Shown here in pieces: positions 33,683 through 42,318 of a stretch of 64,000 bases of DNA. Made by a program: the position numbers and the translations under genes. Every line of letters starts with the position of its first letter. Positions within the stretch are counted from its first letter, which is position 1. Source of the stretch: Pedobacter sp. L105. GTDB lineage: Bacteria > Bacteroidota > Bacteroidia > Sphingobacteriales > Sphingobacteriaceae. Under the pieces are notes generated by a model. That model had not been told where the DNA came from. It ran no database searches and saw only the letters and a program-made list of their open reading frames with translations. Location of the stretch: assembly GCF_009765875.1 (NCBI RefSeq), contig NZ_LMUP01000014.1, positions 1 to 64,000 on the forward strand. The letters run 5' to 3'.

Positions 33683-34846
33683 ATGGAAATGAGAATTTAT
33701 CTTGACAATGCTGCTACCACTCCTTTAAGTATAGATGTTTTTCAGGCTATGCAGCCCTACTTTTTTGAACATTTTGGTAATCCTTCATCCGTACATCATT
33801 ACGGGAGGGAAGCTAAGAGGGCTTTAGAAGAATCGCGCGAAACAATTGCTGGCTTATTGAATACCTCTCCTGATCATATTATTTTTACTTCCGGAGGCAC
33901 CGAAGCAGACAATACTGCTATTTTATCTGCGATAAGAACGGACAGGATTAAACTCGCCATCACTACGCCTTTTGAACATCATGCGGTATTAAATACTTTG
34001 AAAACACTGGAAAGAAATGGTGAGATCAAACTGGTATACCTGAAACATGATGAAAAGGGTAATCTTTCTCTTCCGCATTTGGATCAACTGCTTTCTGCAG
34101 GAGAAAAGACTTTTGTTTCTGTAATGCACGGAAATAATGAGGTGGGAAACTTAAATGATATTCACGAGATTGCAGAAGTCTGTAGCAGGTACGGTGCTGT
34201 TTTTCATTCAGACACCGTACAAACCATGGGACAATACCAATACAATACAAAAGAACTTAAAGCCGATTTTTTAGTCGGTTCTGCACATAAGTTCCACGGG
34301 CCTAAAGGAGTTGGCTTTTTATATAAACGTTCGGCAGAAGTGATCAAACCTCATATCAGTGGTGGTTCACAGGAAAGAAGCCAGCGCAGCGGAACAGAAA
34401 ATTTAACCGGTATCGTAGGGCTTGCTAAAGCCATGGAACTGGCCTATACCAATAGGGACAACTATCATCACCACATCAGCCGGTTGAAAGAAAGAATGAT
34501 CAATCAGTTAGCCCATCAAATTCCAGGAGTAAAATTTAACGGAAATTCAGCACATCCTACGCTGAGCCTGTCCACTGTACTGAGTGTTTCCCTTCCTGGT
34601 TTGGGAACCGGAATCTCCTTACTGGATTACCTGGATGAACATGAGGTGTGTGCCTCTGGCGGTAGCGCCTGTAATAGCCGTTCAACTTCAGGTTCTCATG
34701 TATTAAGTGCCTTGGGTACTGATTTTGACCGCAGTACAGTAAGGTTCTCGTTCAGCAGGTACAATACTGCCGAAGAAATTGACTTTGCTGCAGAAAAACT
34801 TGGCGACCTTTATGTAAAGGACAGGTTGTTTACCCTGGCGTCTTAA
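33683..34846 (+). CDS. Cysteine desulfurase family PLP enzyme, under SAM riboswitch control
   Basis: The ATG at 33683 gives 387 residues; ATG 33689 (MRIYLDNAATTPLS) is equally plausible. The class V aminotransferase fold of NifS/IscS proteins is clear: NAATTP, GNPSSVHHYGREAKRALE, FTSGGTEADN, FEHHAVLN, the PLP Lys (about 203) in GSAHKFHGPKGVGFLY, the RSGTENL segment and the catalytic Cys (about 330) in ASGGSACNSRS. Cysteine desulfurases move sulfur from Cys to Fe-S or thio-cofactor assembly. A SAM-I riboswitch in the leader suggests a role in sulfur or methionine metabolism rather than housekeeping Fe-S assembly; no isc/suf genes are adjacent. It converges on the DUF2252 gene with a four-base overlap. 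Confidence 0.87.
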   Translation: MEMRIYLDNAATTPLSIDVFQAMQPYFFEHFGNPSSVHHYGREAKRALEESRETIAGLLNTSPDHIIFTSGGTEADNTAILSAIRTDRIKLAITTPFEHHAVLNTLKTLERNGEIKLVYLKHDEKGNLSLPHLDQLLSAGEKTFVSVMHGNNEVGNLNDIHEIAEVCSRYGAVFHSDTVQTMGQYQYNTKELKADFLVGSAHKFHGPKGVGFLYKRSAEVIKPHISGGSQERSQRSGTENLTGIVGLAKAMELAYTNRDNYHHHISRLKERMINQLAHQIPGVKFNGNSAHPTLSLSTVLSVSLPGLGTGISLLDYLDEHEVCASGGSACNSRSTSGSHVLSALGTDFDRSTVRFSFSRYNTAEEIDFAAEKLGDLYVKDRLFTLAS

Positions 34847-36099
34847 ACTGATGCAGGAACTTTTTTTTCCAGCACTTCGGGGGAGGTTTCTTTAATGGCA
34901 AATTTACCTTCCCTGTAATCTAATAAATACCGGAAATAATCCCTGGTTACCGTATTGCTATATTTTTGCGCATAATTGATCAGTGGTTCCTGCCAGGAGG
35001 TATCTTTTCCAAATGCTGAAAGGTCATCAATAATAGCAGAGCCCTGGATGCCGCCGCTTCTTAATTGTGAAGATGCCGTTAAAGTGGCCATATCATCAAT
35101 TACCTGGTAAAGGTCGCGGTATTGATCGCGAATCATTTTAAATTCAATAGAGTCTTTAACCGGCTGTAGTTCCTGGATCACGTAGGCATCCCCTCTAAAA
35201 ACTGTAGTACTGAGCAGGGAAGGGGTTACGTTTTGCATGCGGTGCTGGATGGTTGCAATCCTTTCTGCGTTAGTATTCCAGGCTGGTTGTTTGACAGTTA
35301 TAAAAGGGCTGAGGGAAGAATCCAGCGATTGTTTCATATCGATCAGCAGGTATTGATTATTGGTATTGGTGCTTTTTAGTAAAAACAAATAGCGTTTTAC
35401 ACCGATACTGCCCGTGCCTGCCAACCGGAACACACAGCTTTTTACTTTGTAATTGTAAGGACCGTCGCTACTGTTTTCAATCCAATTCGCAATATGTTCC
35501 TTCAATTCTTTTTTTAATTCTTTCTCTACTTTTAGGTGACGTTCGTCTTTCAGGGATAAAACCAGTTTTCGCTGTTTTTTCTCAGTTCGTTTTTCCAGCA
35601 GGTCCCTGGCTTTACTTTTTTCTGCTGCAATCAGGAAGTCGCGTACTATTCCTTTAGCTGTTCTGGGCTCAATACTCACCGATTTCCCTTTCGCTAAAGT
35701 GGCCGAATAGGTTTTAAGGAATACCTGCGCCATGTTCCTGGCTTTTTCGGGTTCTATTTTCAGGGTTTCAAAAGCGATAAAAATGCTGGACAGTAATCTC
35801 ACCAGCTCATAGGATGCCGGTGCCAGTAAGGCTTCATCAAAATCATTAAGATCGAAATATACCAGTTTATTTTCTCCGCGGTAACTGCCGAAATTCTCCA
35901 GATGGAGGTCGCCGCAGATCCAGGCCAGGGGCGAGGGAGGTAAATCTGCACTGCTGCATTGCAGGTCTTCATAAAAAAGGTCGCACGTGCCGCGGTAAAA
36001 ACGAAAAGCGTTTTCAGTCATTGCTTCATATTTATAGGGCAGGGTTTCTGCCAGTAATCCCTGGTTGGAAGCGATAAGACGATCTGATAATTTAGACAT
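34843..36099 (-). CDS. DUF2252 family protein
   Basis: This 418-residue cytoplasmic protein has the kinase-like DUF2252 pattern: ENAFRFYRGTCDLFYEDL, WICGDLHLENFGSYRG and YFDLNDFDEALLAP, which resemble the catalytic HxD-N and metal-binding acidic motifs of aminoglycoside phosphotransferase-type kinases. The C-terminal half carries RDQYRDLYQVIDDMATLTASSQLRSGG. Function is not established; a small-molecule kinase role is inferred from the motif order. It is divergent from the nuclease gene. Confidence 0.85.
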   Translation of the reverse strand: MSKLSDRLIASNQGLLAETLPYKYEAMTENAFRFYRGTCDLFYEDLQCSSADLPPSPLAWICGDLHLENFGSYRGENKLVYFDLNDFDEALLAPASYELVRLLSSIFIAFETLKIEPEKARNMAQVFLKTYSATLAKGKSVSIEPRTAKGIVRDFLIAAEKSKARDLLEKRTEKKQRKLVLSLKDERHLKVEKELKKELKEHIANWIENSSDGPYNYKVKSCVFRLAGTGSIGVKRYLFLLKSTNTNNQYLLIDMKQSLDSSLSPFITVKQPAWNTNAERIATIQHRMQNVTPSLLSTTVFRGDAYVIQELQPVKDSIEFKMIRDQYRDLYQVIDDMATLTASSQLRSGGIQGSAIIDDLSAFGKDTSWQEPLINYAQKYSNTVTRDYFRYLLDYREGKFAIKETSPEVLEKKVPASV

Positions 36100-36257
36100 A
36101 GGTTAGGGGTGGTGTAAATATTAGCCTTATAAGCGTTAATAAATCAAATAGTTTTAAAATATGGATTTATTACGCATAAACAGCGGTGTCGGATTTTATC
36201 AGTATGATTTACAAATTATTTTTAATCTGTTAGCTTTGCGCTAAACTTCAATTATTC

Positions 36258-37682
36258 ATGAATTCTAAAACACTACTGGTACAAATTACTTTAGTTGCCT
36301 CGGTTCTTTATCATAGCAGTTGTCAGCAGACAGCACCTCAACATATAGTAAATACTTCAGTTCAGTCGGTGATTACCGAAACACGCCATGTAGCTTCGGT
36401 GAATAAACAAGTTAGGCCTATTACTGAAAATTTTGAGCAGGCACAGGCAGCTAAACCGTCTTATGCCGCTGCTGCGGTTACCTTTGGCAGCGGACGTTGG
36501 ATTCTGGACGATGCACTCCTGGCTTCAGGAAAAACAGATGCGCAGCATGATGGACATGCTATACGTATACGTAACGCTGGAAGGCTTAGTATGGATTTTG
36601 ATATTCAGGGAGTTACAGGCCTAAGTATTAACCATGCCGTTTATGCCAGTGATGGAACTTCTTCATGGCAATTATGGGCTTCTGAAGATGAGGGCAAAAC
36701 TTATGAACAGGTTGGCGAAACGGTGATCAGTACAGATCATGAACTGCAGCTGGCTTCTTTTAAATTAAATGGCAGCCATAAAGTACGTTTTGAGATCAGG
36801 AAGATCAGCGGTGGTAAAAACCGGATCAATATTGATGATTTTGTTTTGTACAGAGCTGACCATATGACTGCTGCTGCACCTGTTAGTTCAGTGACAGTGG
36901 CGAAACCTCTGGACAACAATCGTACAGTTAACAACAGCAGCTTACTGCTGGGTAATCCAAGCGGCGCCACCAGCAGTACTGCAAATGCAGATAACTACCT
37001 GATCGATCATCAGTATTATGTGGAAAGTTATAACAAAACTAAAACAGAACCCAATTGGGTAAGCTGGCATATTGGTTCCGAAGACCTTGGGAGTACCGAC
37101 AGGCTCAATAATTTCAGGCCGGATACCGATTTGCCGGGTGGATGGTATGAGGCCGATAACACCAGTTACAGGGGATCTGGTTTTGATAAGGGGCACAATT
37201 GCCCGAGTGGAGACCGTACCAGTTCAACAGCCGCTAACTCTTCCACTTTTTTAATGGATAACATGATTCCGCAGGCACCAAACAACAACCAGCATACCTG
37301 GGAGCATCTGGAAAGCTATTGCAGGGATAAGGTTAAAACCGGATATGAAGTGTATGTGATCATGGGCAGTTACGGAAGCGGGGGCACAGGGAAAAATGGA
37401 TATGCAACCAGTATTGATGAGGGGAAGATCAATGTGCCATCCCATATCTGGAAGGTAGTCGTGATTTTGCCAGAGGGTGATAACGACTTGCAACGGATAA
37501 ACAGCAATACATTGGTGATCGCCATTAATACACCTAATGATAACAATATTACTCCCAATTGGATGAATTACTTATGTACAGTAAGGGATATTGAAAAGGC
37601 TACAGGTTACCAGCTGCTGTCGGCATTGCCTCGGTCTGTACAGGATGTGCTGGAAACCAGGAAATTCAGCGGCGGAAACTAA
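36258..37682 (+). CDS. Secreted DNA/RNA non-specific endonuclease (NUC1 family) lipoprotein
   Basis: This 474-residue protein begins with a lipoprotein-like signal (LVASVLYHSSC). A beta-sandwich domain (about 60-200, ITENFEQA, ..., FKLNGSHKVRFEIRK, RINIDDFVLY) resembles the carbohydrate/cleavage-adhesin modules of secreted enzymes. The nuclease domain (about 245-470) has the DRGH-type motif as GFDKGHNCPSGDR (His about 313), a metal-binding Asn/Gln segment (FLMDNMIPQAPNNNQHTWEHLE) and the conserved WKVVVILPEG strand. Such enzymes degrade DNA and RNA with Mg2+; here the likely use is extracellular nucleic-acid scavenging. No immunity gene neighbours it. Confidence 0.88.
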   Translation: MNSKTLLVQITLVASVLYHSSCQQTAPQHIVNTSVQSVITETRHVASVNKQVRPITENFEQAQAAKPSYAAAAVTFGSGRWILDDALLASGKTDAQHDGHAIRIRNAGRLSMDFDIQGVTGLSINHAVYASDGTSSWQLWASEDEGKTYEQVGETVISTDHELQLASFKLNGSHKVRFEIRKISGGKNRINIDDFVLYRADHMTAAAPVSSVTVAKPLDNNRTVNNSSLLLGNPSGATSSTANADNYLIDHQYYVESYNKTKTEPNWVSWHIGSEDLGSTDRLNNFRPDTDLPGGWYEADNTSYRGSGFDKGHNCPSGDRTSSTAANSSTFLMDNMIPQAPNNNQHTWEHLESYCRDKVKTGYEVYVIMGSYGSGGTGKNGYATSIDEGKINVPSHIWKVVVILPEGDNDLQRINSNTLVIAINTPNDNNITPNWMNYLCTVRDIEKATGYQLLSALPRSVQDVLETRKFSGGN

Positions 37683-37712
37683 TGGCTGAAAGGCGGGGGC
37701 ATCGGTACAAAA

Positions 37713-37739
37713 GATAGGGTGCCCATTGGACACCCTATC
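37713..37739 (-). terminator. Terminator of the glutamine synthetase gene
   Basis: A perfect 9-bp stem (GATAGGGTG / CACCCTATC) has a 9-base loop, 5 bases beyond the stop of the minus-strand gene. On the minus strand it is followed by TTTTGTACC. It may also stop plus-strand readthrough from the nuclease gene. Confidence 0.75.
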
Positions 37740-37744
37740 AAAGA

Positions 37745-38752
37745 CTATATATTTGCAGATTTAACTGTTTTAATAATACGTGCAGCTACTTTATAAGGAT
37801 CTGCAGCTGAGTTAGGACGACGATCTTCCAGGTAACCGTTCCATCCTTTTTCTACCGTGTACAAAGGAATACGGATAGAAGCACCACGATCTGAGACACC
37901 ATAGCTGAAATCGTGAATAGAAGCAGTTTCATGTTTGCCTGTTAAACGCAAATGGTTATCAGCACCGTAAACTTCAACGTGTTCTTTGATTACCGGGCGG
38001 AAAGCTTCACAAATCGCATCATAAACTTCTTTTTTACCTGCAGTACGCAAAGTTGTATTAGAGAAGTTAGCATGCATACCTGAACCGTTCCAATCCAGCG
38101 TACCTAATGGTTTACAATGATAATTAATTGCAATCCCGTATTTTTCACCTATTCTTTCCAGTAAATAACGGGCTAACCAGATCTGGTCGCCAGCTTCTTT
38201 AGCGCCTTTGGCAAAAATCTGGAATTCCCATTGTCCTGCGGCAACTTCTGCATTGATCCCTTCAACATTTAATCCTGCATCCAGACAAGCATCTAAATGT
38301 TCTTCAACAATCTCTCTTCCAAATGCATTGTTAGCACCTACTGAACAATAATATGGTCCTTGCGGGGCAGGATACCCTGAAGCAGGGAAACCAAGTGGTT
38401 TATTGGTAGCGGGATCCCATAAAAAGTATTCCTGTTCAAAACCAAACCAAAAATCGTTATCGTCATCTTCAATATGTGCACGCCCATTTGACTCATGCGC
38501 AACACCTTTAGAATCCAATACTTCACACATCACCAGGTAAGCATCTCTTCGCTGCGGATCCTTAACGATATAAACTGGTTTTAACACACAGTCAGATGAA
38601 CCTCCGGGGGCCTGCTCTGTAGATGAACCATCAAAACTCCAGTTTGACAGGTCTTCTAATTTCCCGCTGAAATCTTTCTCAATTTTTGTTTTGCTGCGCA
38701 GGCTTTGTGTTGGTTTGTAGCCATCCAGCCAGATATACTCCAGTTTTGCCAT
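37745..38752 (-). CDS. glnII: Glutamine synthetase, eukaryotic-type (GSII)
   Basis: This 335-residue enzyme makes glutamine from glutamate, ammonia and ATP. It has the GSII opening (LEYIWLDGYKPTQSLRSKTK, then WSFDGSSTEQAPGGSSDC) and GFEQEYFLWD with metal-binding Glu residues. GPYYCSVGANNAFGREIVEEH, VEGINAEVAAGQWEFQI and GSGMHANFSNTTLR with the ATP/glutamate-binding region follow, and then RLTGKHETASIHDFSYGVSDRGASIRIP. Length fits GSII (about 335-370) and not the 440-residue-plus GSI or the ~700-residue GSIII. The gene has its own terminator and a 438-base upstream gap, so it is probably monocistronic. Confidence 0.93.
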   Translation of the reverse strand: MAKLEYIWLDGYKPTQSLRSKTKIEKDFSGKLEDLSNWSFDGSSTEQAPGGSSDCVLKPVYIVKDPQRRDAYLVMCEVLDSKGVAHESNGRAHIEDDDNDFWFGFEQEYFLWDPATNKPLGFPASGYPAPQGPYYCSVGANNAFGREIVEEHLDACLDAGLNVEGINAEVAAGQWEFQIFAKGAKEAGDQIWLARYLLERIGEKYGIAINYHCKPLGTLDWNGSGMHANFSNTTLRTAGKKEVYDAICEAFRPVIKEHVEVYGADNHLRLTGKHETASIHDFSYGVSDRGASIRIPLYTVEKGWNGYLEDRRPNSAADPYKVAARIIKTVKSANI

Positions 38753-39034
38753 TTTTATTGTTTCATTTTTTTTAATGTAAATAATTTTTGCCTTCCCTTT
38801 AAAATAACACTGTAAAATCTGCTATTTTATAACAAAGTAAGGATGTCAATTGAATTTTAGATTTATATCGCCGATAATAGGGGTGAAACACTCCTGAAAA
38901 GAAGGAAGCTAAATCCATGGCGCTAATATCGAATCTTTTTGTTAAAAATTCAATTGAAAATTGGTTTTTTAGCAAGAAATATTCAATAATTATATGAATT
39001 CGTTTAGAATTACGTCCATATTCATGGAAATATT
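38753..39034. other. AT-rich intergenic region upstream of GSII
   Basis: No ORF is credible here. Minus-strand TTACTTTG at about 38836-38843 resembles a -7 box with one base missing from TAnnTTTG and could serve the glutamine synthetase gene. A short GC-richer block at about 38880-38935 (GGGGTGAAACACTCCT and following) has local symmetry but matches no riboswitch I recognise. Confidence 0.4.
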
Positions 39035-39059
39035 GAAATAAAATAGTGTTTTTTATTTC
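39035..39059. repeat. 9-bp A/T hairpin next to the large inverted repeat
   Basis: GAAATAAAA and TTTTATTTC flank a 7-base loop. It lies five bases from the 22-bp inverted repeat at 39064-39111. Both are downstream of the minus-strand GAF-PAS gene and could act together in ending its transcript or protecting its 3' end. Confidence 0.5.
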
Positions 39060-39063
39060 AGGG

Positions 39064-39111
39064 CATACAAATTAATCAAATCCCATATTTGGGATTTGAT
39101 TAATTTGTATG
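39064..39111. terminator. Perfect 22-bp inverted repeat with 4-base loop
   Basis: Arms 39064-39085 and 39090-39111 are exact reverse complements around TATT. It lies 79 bases beyond the stop of the minus-strand GAF-PAS gene. No T-run follows on either strand, so an intrinsic terminator is uncertain; an RNA-stability hairpin or a miniature repeat remains possible. Confidence 0.5.
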
Positions 39112-39190
39112 GTTTATCAGAATTATTGTTGGATATGAAATTATAATACCGGTATGGAAATGTTCAATGTCCCGGTCGGTATATCATTTA

Positions 39191-40690
39191 TCAGCGGCTG
39201 CTGGAAGGAAGTTCACTCAATGTATTTTTTAAAATTTCATGAGTTTGTTTGAGATCCTTGTTATTAGCGAGTAATTCTTTATTTGCTTTTGCAAATTCTT
39301 CTATGGCTTTGATCAGTGCTTCATTCGCTGCCTTTTGTTCAATTGCAGTTTGTTCTGACAATTTACGTGCTTTGACGATCTCAGTAACATCCTGCAACGA
39401 AACCATGATATGGTTTACCTCGCCGGCCTCGTCAATTAGCGGAAAGTAAGAAACGTTAAGGAAGAAAGAACGGTCTTCGGGCAAAGCTGGAAATACGACT
39501 TCAATTTCAGTAAATGAAACGGGCTCGCGGCTGTCAAAAACGTTTAACATCGGACCAGGATAAGCTTCAGTCACGTGGCCTGGAAACAAATCAAACAATG
39601 ACATTCCTACTACTTCCTCTGCATTTTTCTCCCAGATATCCAGAATGCGCTGGTTCACTGTTTCTATGATTAAGTTTCTTCCCTTATAGATAACCATTCC
39701 CGCGGTGGAACTCATCACCATGTTTTCCAGTTGTTTTTCACTTTCTTCCAGCAGTTTTCTGGCTTTGATGTGCTCTGTAACTTCAGTGGCTACGATCATA
39801 ATGCTTACCGTTGATCCTGAAACATCTTTCAGTGGCTGGTAGACAAAATTAAAGTAAACATCCTCTATAACCCCGTTCCGGACCAGTGTGGCCGACAGCT
39901 CATTTCCGTAGAACGGCTTTCCGGAAGTAAATACATCATCAAAAATCTGTAAATAAGGTTGTCCTTCCAATTCTGGCAGGGCATCTTTCATGGATTTACC
40001 GATCACACTATCGGTTTTACCCCAAACTTCGAGTATTTTTATATTGGCTATTTCAATGGTTAGTTCGCGACCGGTTAAAATGGCAATGGCCACAGGTGCA
40101 TGTGCTATCAGCGACTGGTTATTGAAGTTCAATTGTGCGTGATGAATGGCAGTAAGCAGATCTTTTTCAGCTTCGAGTTTACCCTGCAGGAGTAATTCAA
40201 TTTCATCCATCACAATGACGGCCAGTTTTTTAAGCAGCTCCTCTTCTTTTTCTGAAAAGCCCCTTACTTCCATACCCATCAGGCAGATTACGCCTATACT
40301 TAATCCATTAGCTGAAACGATGGGCGTTCCCGCATAGAATTTAAATCCATAATCAGCAGCCGAGGGCCCATCAACAGGGAAACAATGATCTATTTCAGGT
40401 ATATTTTCAAATACCGTGAGCTCATTGTTCAGCAGCGTAATAGAGCACAGGCTATTACTTCTGGGAATCTTGCTGACAACATCGATTCCTACCTTTGTTT
40501 TGATAAATACATTTTCTGTGTCGATGAATGAAATCATCGCTACCGGTAAATCGAAAAATTGCGTGGCCACTTTGCCTATATTGTCAAAAGACTGTTCCGG
40601 AGGAGTATCAATAATCTGATAACGCTGAAGAGTTTCCAGCCGCTGCTGTTCGTTAGCTGGGATGTTATCCATGACAACCATTTTTTCCAT
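39191..40690 (-). CDS. GAF-PAS-PAS sensor protein without kinase output
   Basis: This 499-residue cytoplasmic protein has an N-terminal GAF domain (about 20-170: RYQIIDTPPEQSFDNIGKVA, MISFIDTENVFIKTKVG, GIDVVSKIPRSNSLCSITLL), common at the N-terminus of bacterial sensor kinases. Two PAS domains follow (about 190-312 with IIVATEVTEHIKARKLLEESEK-type ends, and about 325-445 ending MVSLQDVTEIVKARK). The last ~55 residues form a coiled coil with ANKELLANNKDLKQ and a Ser-rich end. In related hybrid kinases HisKA would begin here, but the gene stops, so no phosphotransfer domain is present. It may bind a separate kinase or be a truncated kinase. Two related proteins lie at 59.5-61.7 kb. Confidence 0.82.
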   Translation of the reverse strand: MEKMVVMDNIPANEQQRLETLQRYQIIDTPPEQSFDNIGKVATQFFDLPVAMISFIDTENVFIKTKVGIDVVSKIPRSNSLCSITLLNNELTVFENIPEIDHCFPVDGPSAADYGFKFYAGTPIVSANGLSIGVICLMGMEVRGFSEKEEELLKKLAVIVMDEIELLLQGKLEAEKDLLTAIHHAQLNFNNQSLIAHAPVAIAILTGRELTIEIANIKILEVWGKTDSVIGKSMKDALPELEGQPYLQIFDDVFTSGKPFYGNELSATLVRNGVIEDVYFNFVYQPLKDVSGSTVSIMIVATEVTEHIKARKLLEESEKQLENMVMSSTAGMVIYKGRNLIIETVNQRILDIWEKNAEEVVGMSLFDLFPGHVTEAYPGPMLNVFDSREPVSFTEIEVVFPALPEDRSFFLNVSYFPLIDEAGEVNHIMVSLQDVTEIVKARKLSEQTAIEQKAANEALIKAIEEFAKANKELLANNKDLKQTHEILKNTLSELPSSSR

Positions 40691-40870
40691 AACCCTTTAT
40701 TTCACACCTGGCTAAATTGCCAGCTATTTTTGTCTTGCAACTCTAAAAGGTACATATCATTTATTTGCTAAAACGAATAAATCTCTTCATTTAAATGAAA
40801 TCGAAAACGTTCTCAATCTGTGAAGAAATTTATTTCGTTCTACTATTGGATATCTTGATGGATGTTACCG

Positions 40871-41680
40871 CTAAATCGAATAATAACTGCTATTCAGGTT
40901 GCTATTCAATTTCTCTGCCTGTTCAATTCCGCTAAAATCTGTAAGGATCTCGGGCTTGCCTTTTTTTACGCAAACGTTGTGTTCAAAATGGACAGCTGGT
41001 GAGCCGTCTGCTGCAACAATAGTCCAGCCATCATCAAGGAAATGGATCTCACGGCTTCCCATAGTGATCATCGGCTCAATAGCCAGTACCATATTTTCCT
41101 GTAGTTTTTTTCCGCTGCCCCTTCTTCCGTAATTGGGTACCTGCGGATCTTCGTGCATTTCCCGGCCAACACCATGTCCAACCATTTCCCTGATCACACC
41201 ATAACCGTGCTGGCCGTAGGTATAGTTTTCAATGGCATATCCAATATCGCCGGTACGGTTGCCGGTCACCGCTTGCGCAATACCAATATATAAGGCTTCC
41301 TTGGTCACTTTTACCAATTGAAGTATCTCGGGGGTAGTTTCTCCTAAAATGAAGGTATAAGCACTGTCGCCATTAAATCCATTTTTAGAAACTACTGTGT
41401 CTATCGTAATGATATCGCCTTCTTTAAGCACATGACTGCCCGGAAAACCATGAACTACCTGGTCATTTACAGATATACATAAGGCATATGGAAATCCATG
41501 GTAACCTTTACAGGAAGGCGTACCGCCATTGTCCCTGATAAAAGTTTCTGCCAGTGTATCCAGTGATAGGGTAGTAAGGCCTGGTTTAAGGATCTTAGCA
41601 ATTTCGGTGATCGAAGCGTTGACCAGCAAACAACTTTCGCGCTGTATCTCTACTTCTTCATTCGTTTTATATAAACTCAT
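40871..41680 (-). CDS. map: Methionine aminopeptidase, type I
   Basis: This 269-residue enzyme removes the initiator Met from nascent proteins. Family landmarks are in order: YHGFPYALCISVNDQVVHG with the conserved His, DIITIDTVVSKNGFNGDSAYTF carrying the two metal-binding Asp, GYGVIREMVGHGVGREMHEDPQVPNYG with the metal His, and ENMVLAIEPMITMG and AVHFEHNVCV with the metal Glu residues. Length is usual. It is apart from the spc/rpl operon where map often sits, so it may be an extra copy. The gene upstream on the same strand is a tautomerase that begins Met-Pro. Confidence 0.93.
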   Translation of the reverse strand: MSLYKTNEEVEIQRESCLLVNASITEIAKILKPGLTTLSLDTLAETFIRDNGGTPSCKGYHGFPYALCISVNDQVVHGFPGSHVLKEGDIITIDTVVSKNGFNGDSAYTFILGETTPEILQLVKVTKEALYIGIAQAVTGNRTGDIGYAIENYTYGQHGYGVIREMVGHGVGREMHEDPQVPNYGRRGSGKKLQENMVLAIEPMITMGSREIHFLDDGWTIVAADGSPAVHFEHNVCVKKGKPEILTDFSGIEQAEKLNSNLNSSYYSI

Positions 41681-41769
41681 TTTGTTATTTTAATCTATAA
41701 AAAGTACAAATTTAAGATTAACTCGGAAATGAATTTTATTTATTTTGTCAAATAGCAATAAATGATGCA

Positions 41770-42159
41770 TTATTGCTCCTCTGGCGACCAGTCTTCGCTC
41801 AAACCGCCCATCAAGGGATGGTACATTTCATTGCCTGCATGCTGGGTAAATTCCACATTCAATTCATTGGTTGCTAATCCGAGGATTTCCACACAGGCGG
41901 CGATCAATGCTTTGGCCAGTTCTGTACGGGTTTCTGGTGTGCGGCCGCTGCGGATATCACACATTAGGAGTGCCCCTGGTCTGGGCTCTTCATTGGTGCA
42001 GCGCCACACTGCCCCTTCACCTAATTCCCTGATCGTAAAGGTTACCCGGTTCAAATTCGCCTGCATAATTGCAGAGAATATGTCTCCTACGCGTTTAGCC
42101 AGTATCTGTTTAGTGGCTACGGGATATGTTTTAGTAACATCGAGCTGTATATAAGGCAT
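41770..42159 (-). CDS. Tautomerase superfamily protein with N-terminal Pro
   Basis: The ATG at 42159 gives 129 residues beginning MPYIQLDVTKTYP. After Met removal the exposed Pro-1 would be the catalytic base, as in 4-oxalocrotonate tautomerase/MIF-type enzymes. The first half (ILAKRVGDIFSAIMQANLNRVTFTIRELGEGAVWR) and the second (RTELAKALIAACVEILGLATNELNVEF) look like the two beta-alpha-beta units of a fused tautomerase. A longer reading from 42243 would bury the Pro and is rejected. The substrate is unknown. The gene ends 89 bases before the map start and may share its transcript. Confidence 0.8.
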   Translation of the reverse strand: MPYIQLDVTKTYPVATKQILAKRVGDIFSAIMQANLNRVTFTIRELGEGAVWRCTNEEPRPGALLMCDIRSGRTPETRTELAKALIAACVEILGLATNELNVEFTQHAGNEMYHPLMGGLSEDWSPEEQ

Positions 42160-42318
42160 GTTTTTATGATTTAATATACAAAGATCAATCAATGACTGAC
42201 ATAATATGTGATGAACATCATATTTTATACTGACCTGTGACATCCGTCACTATTCTGGTTAGTTGACCTTTGATTAAACAAAGAGGTTTAATTCTATCCC
42301 TCTGATTTTAATCATTTT

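Noticed and set aside
38880..38935. Possible second riboswitch upstream of glutamine synthetase
   Set aside because: Local symmetry is present but no conserved riboswitch core could be matched.
41762..42154. 130-residue plus-strand ORF
   Set aside because: It is antisense to the Pro-1 tautomerase, which has the better start and family match.
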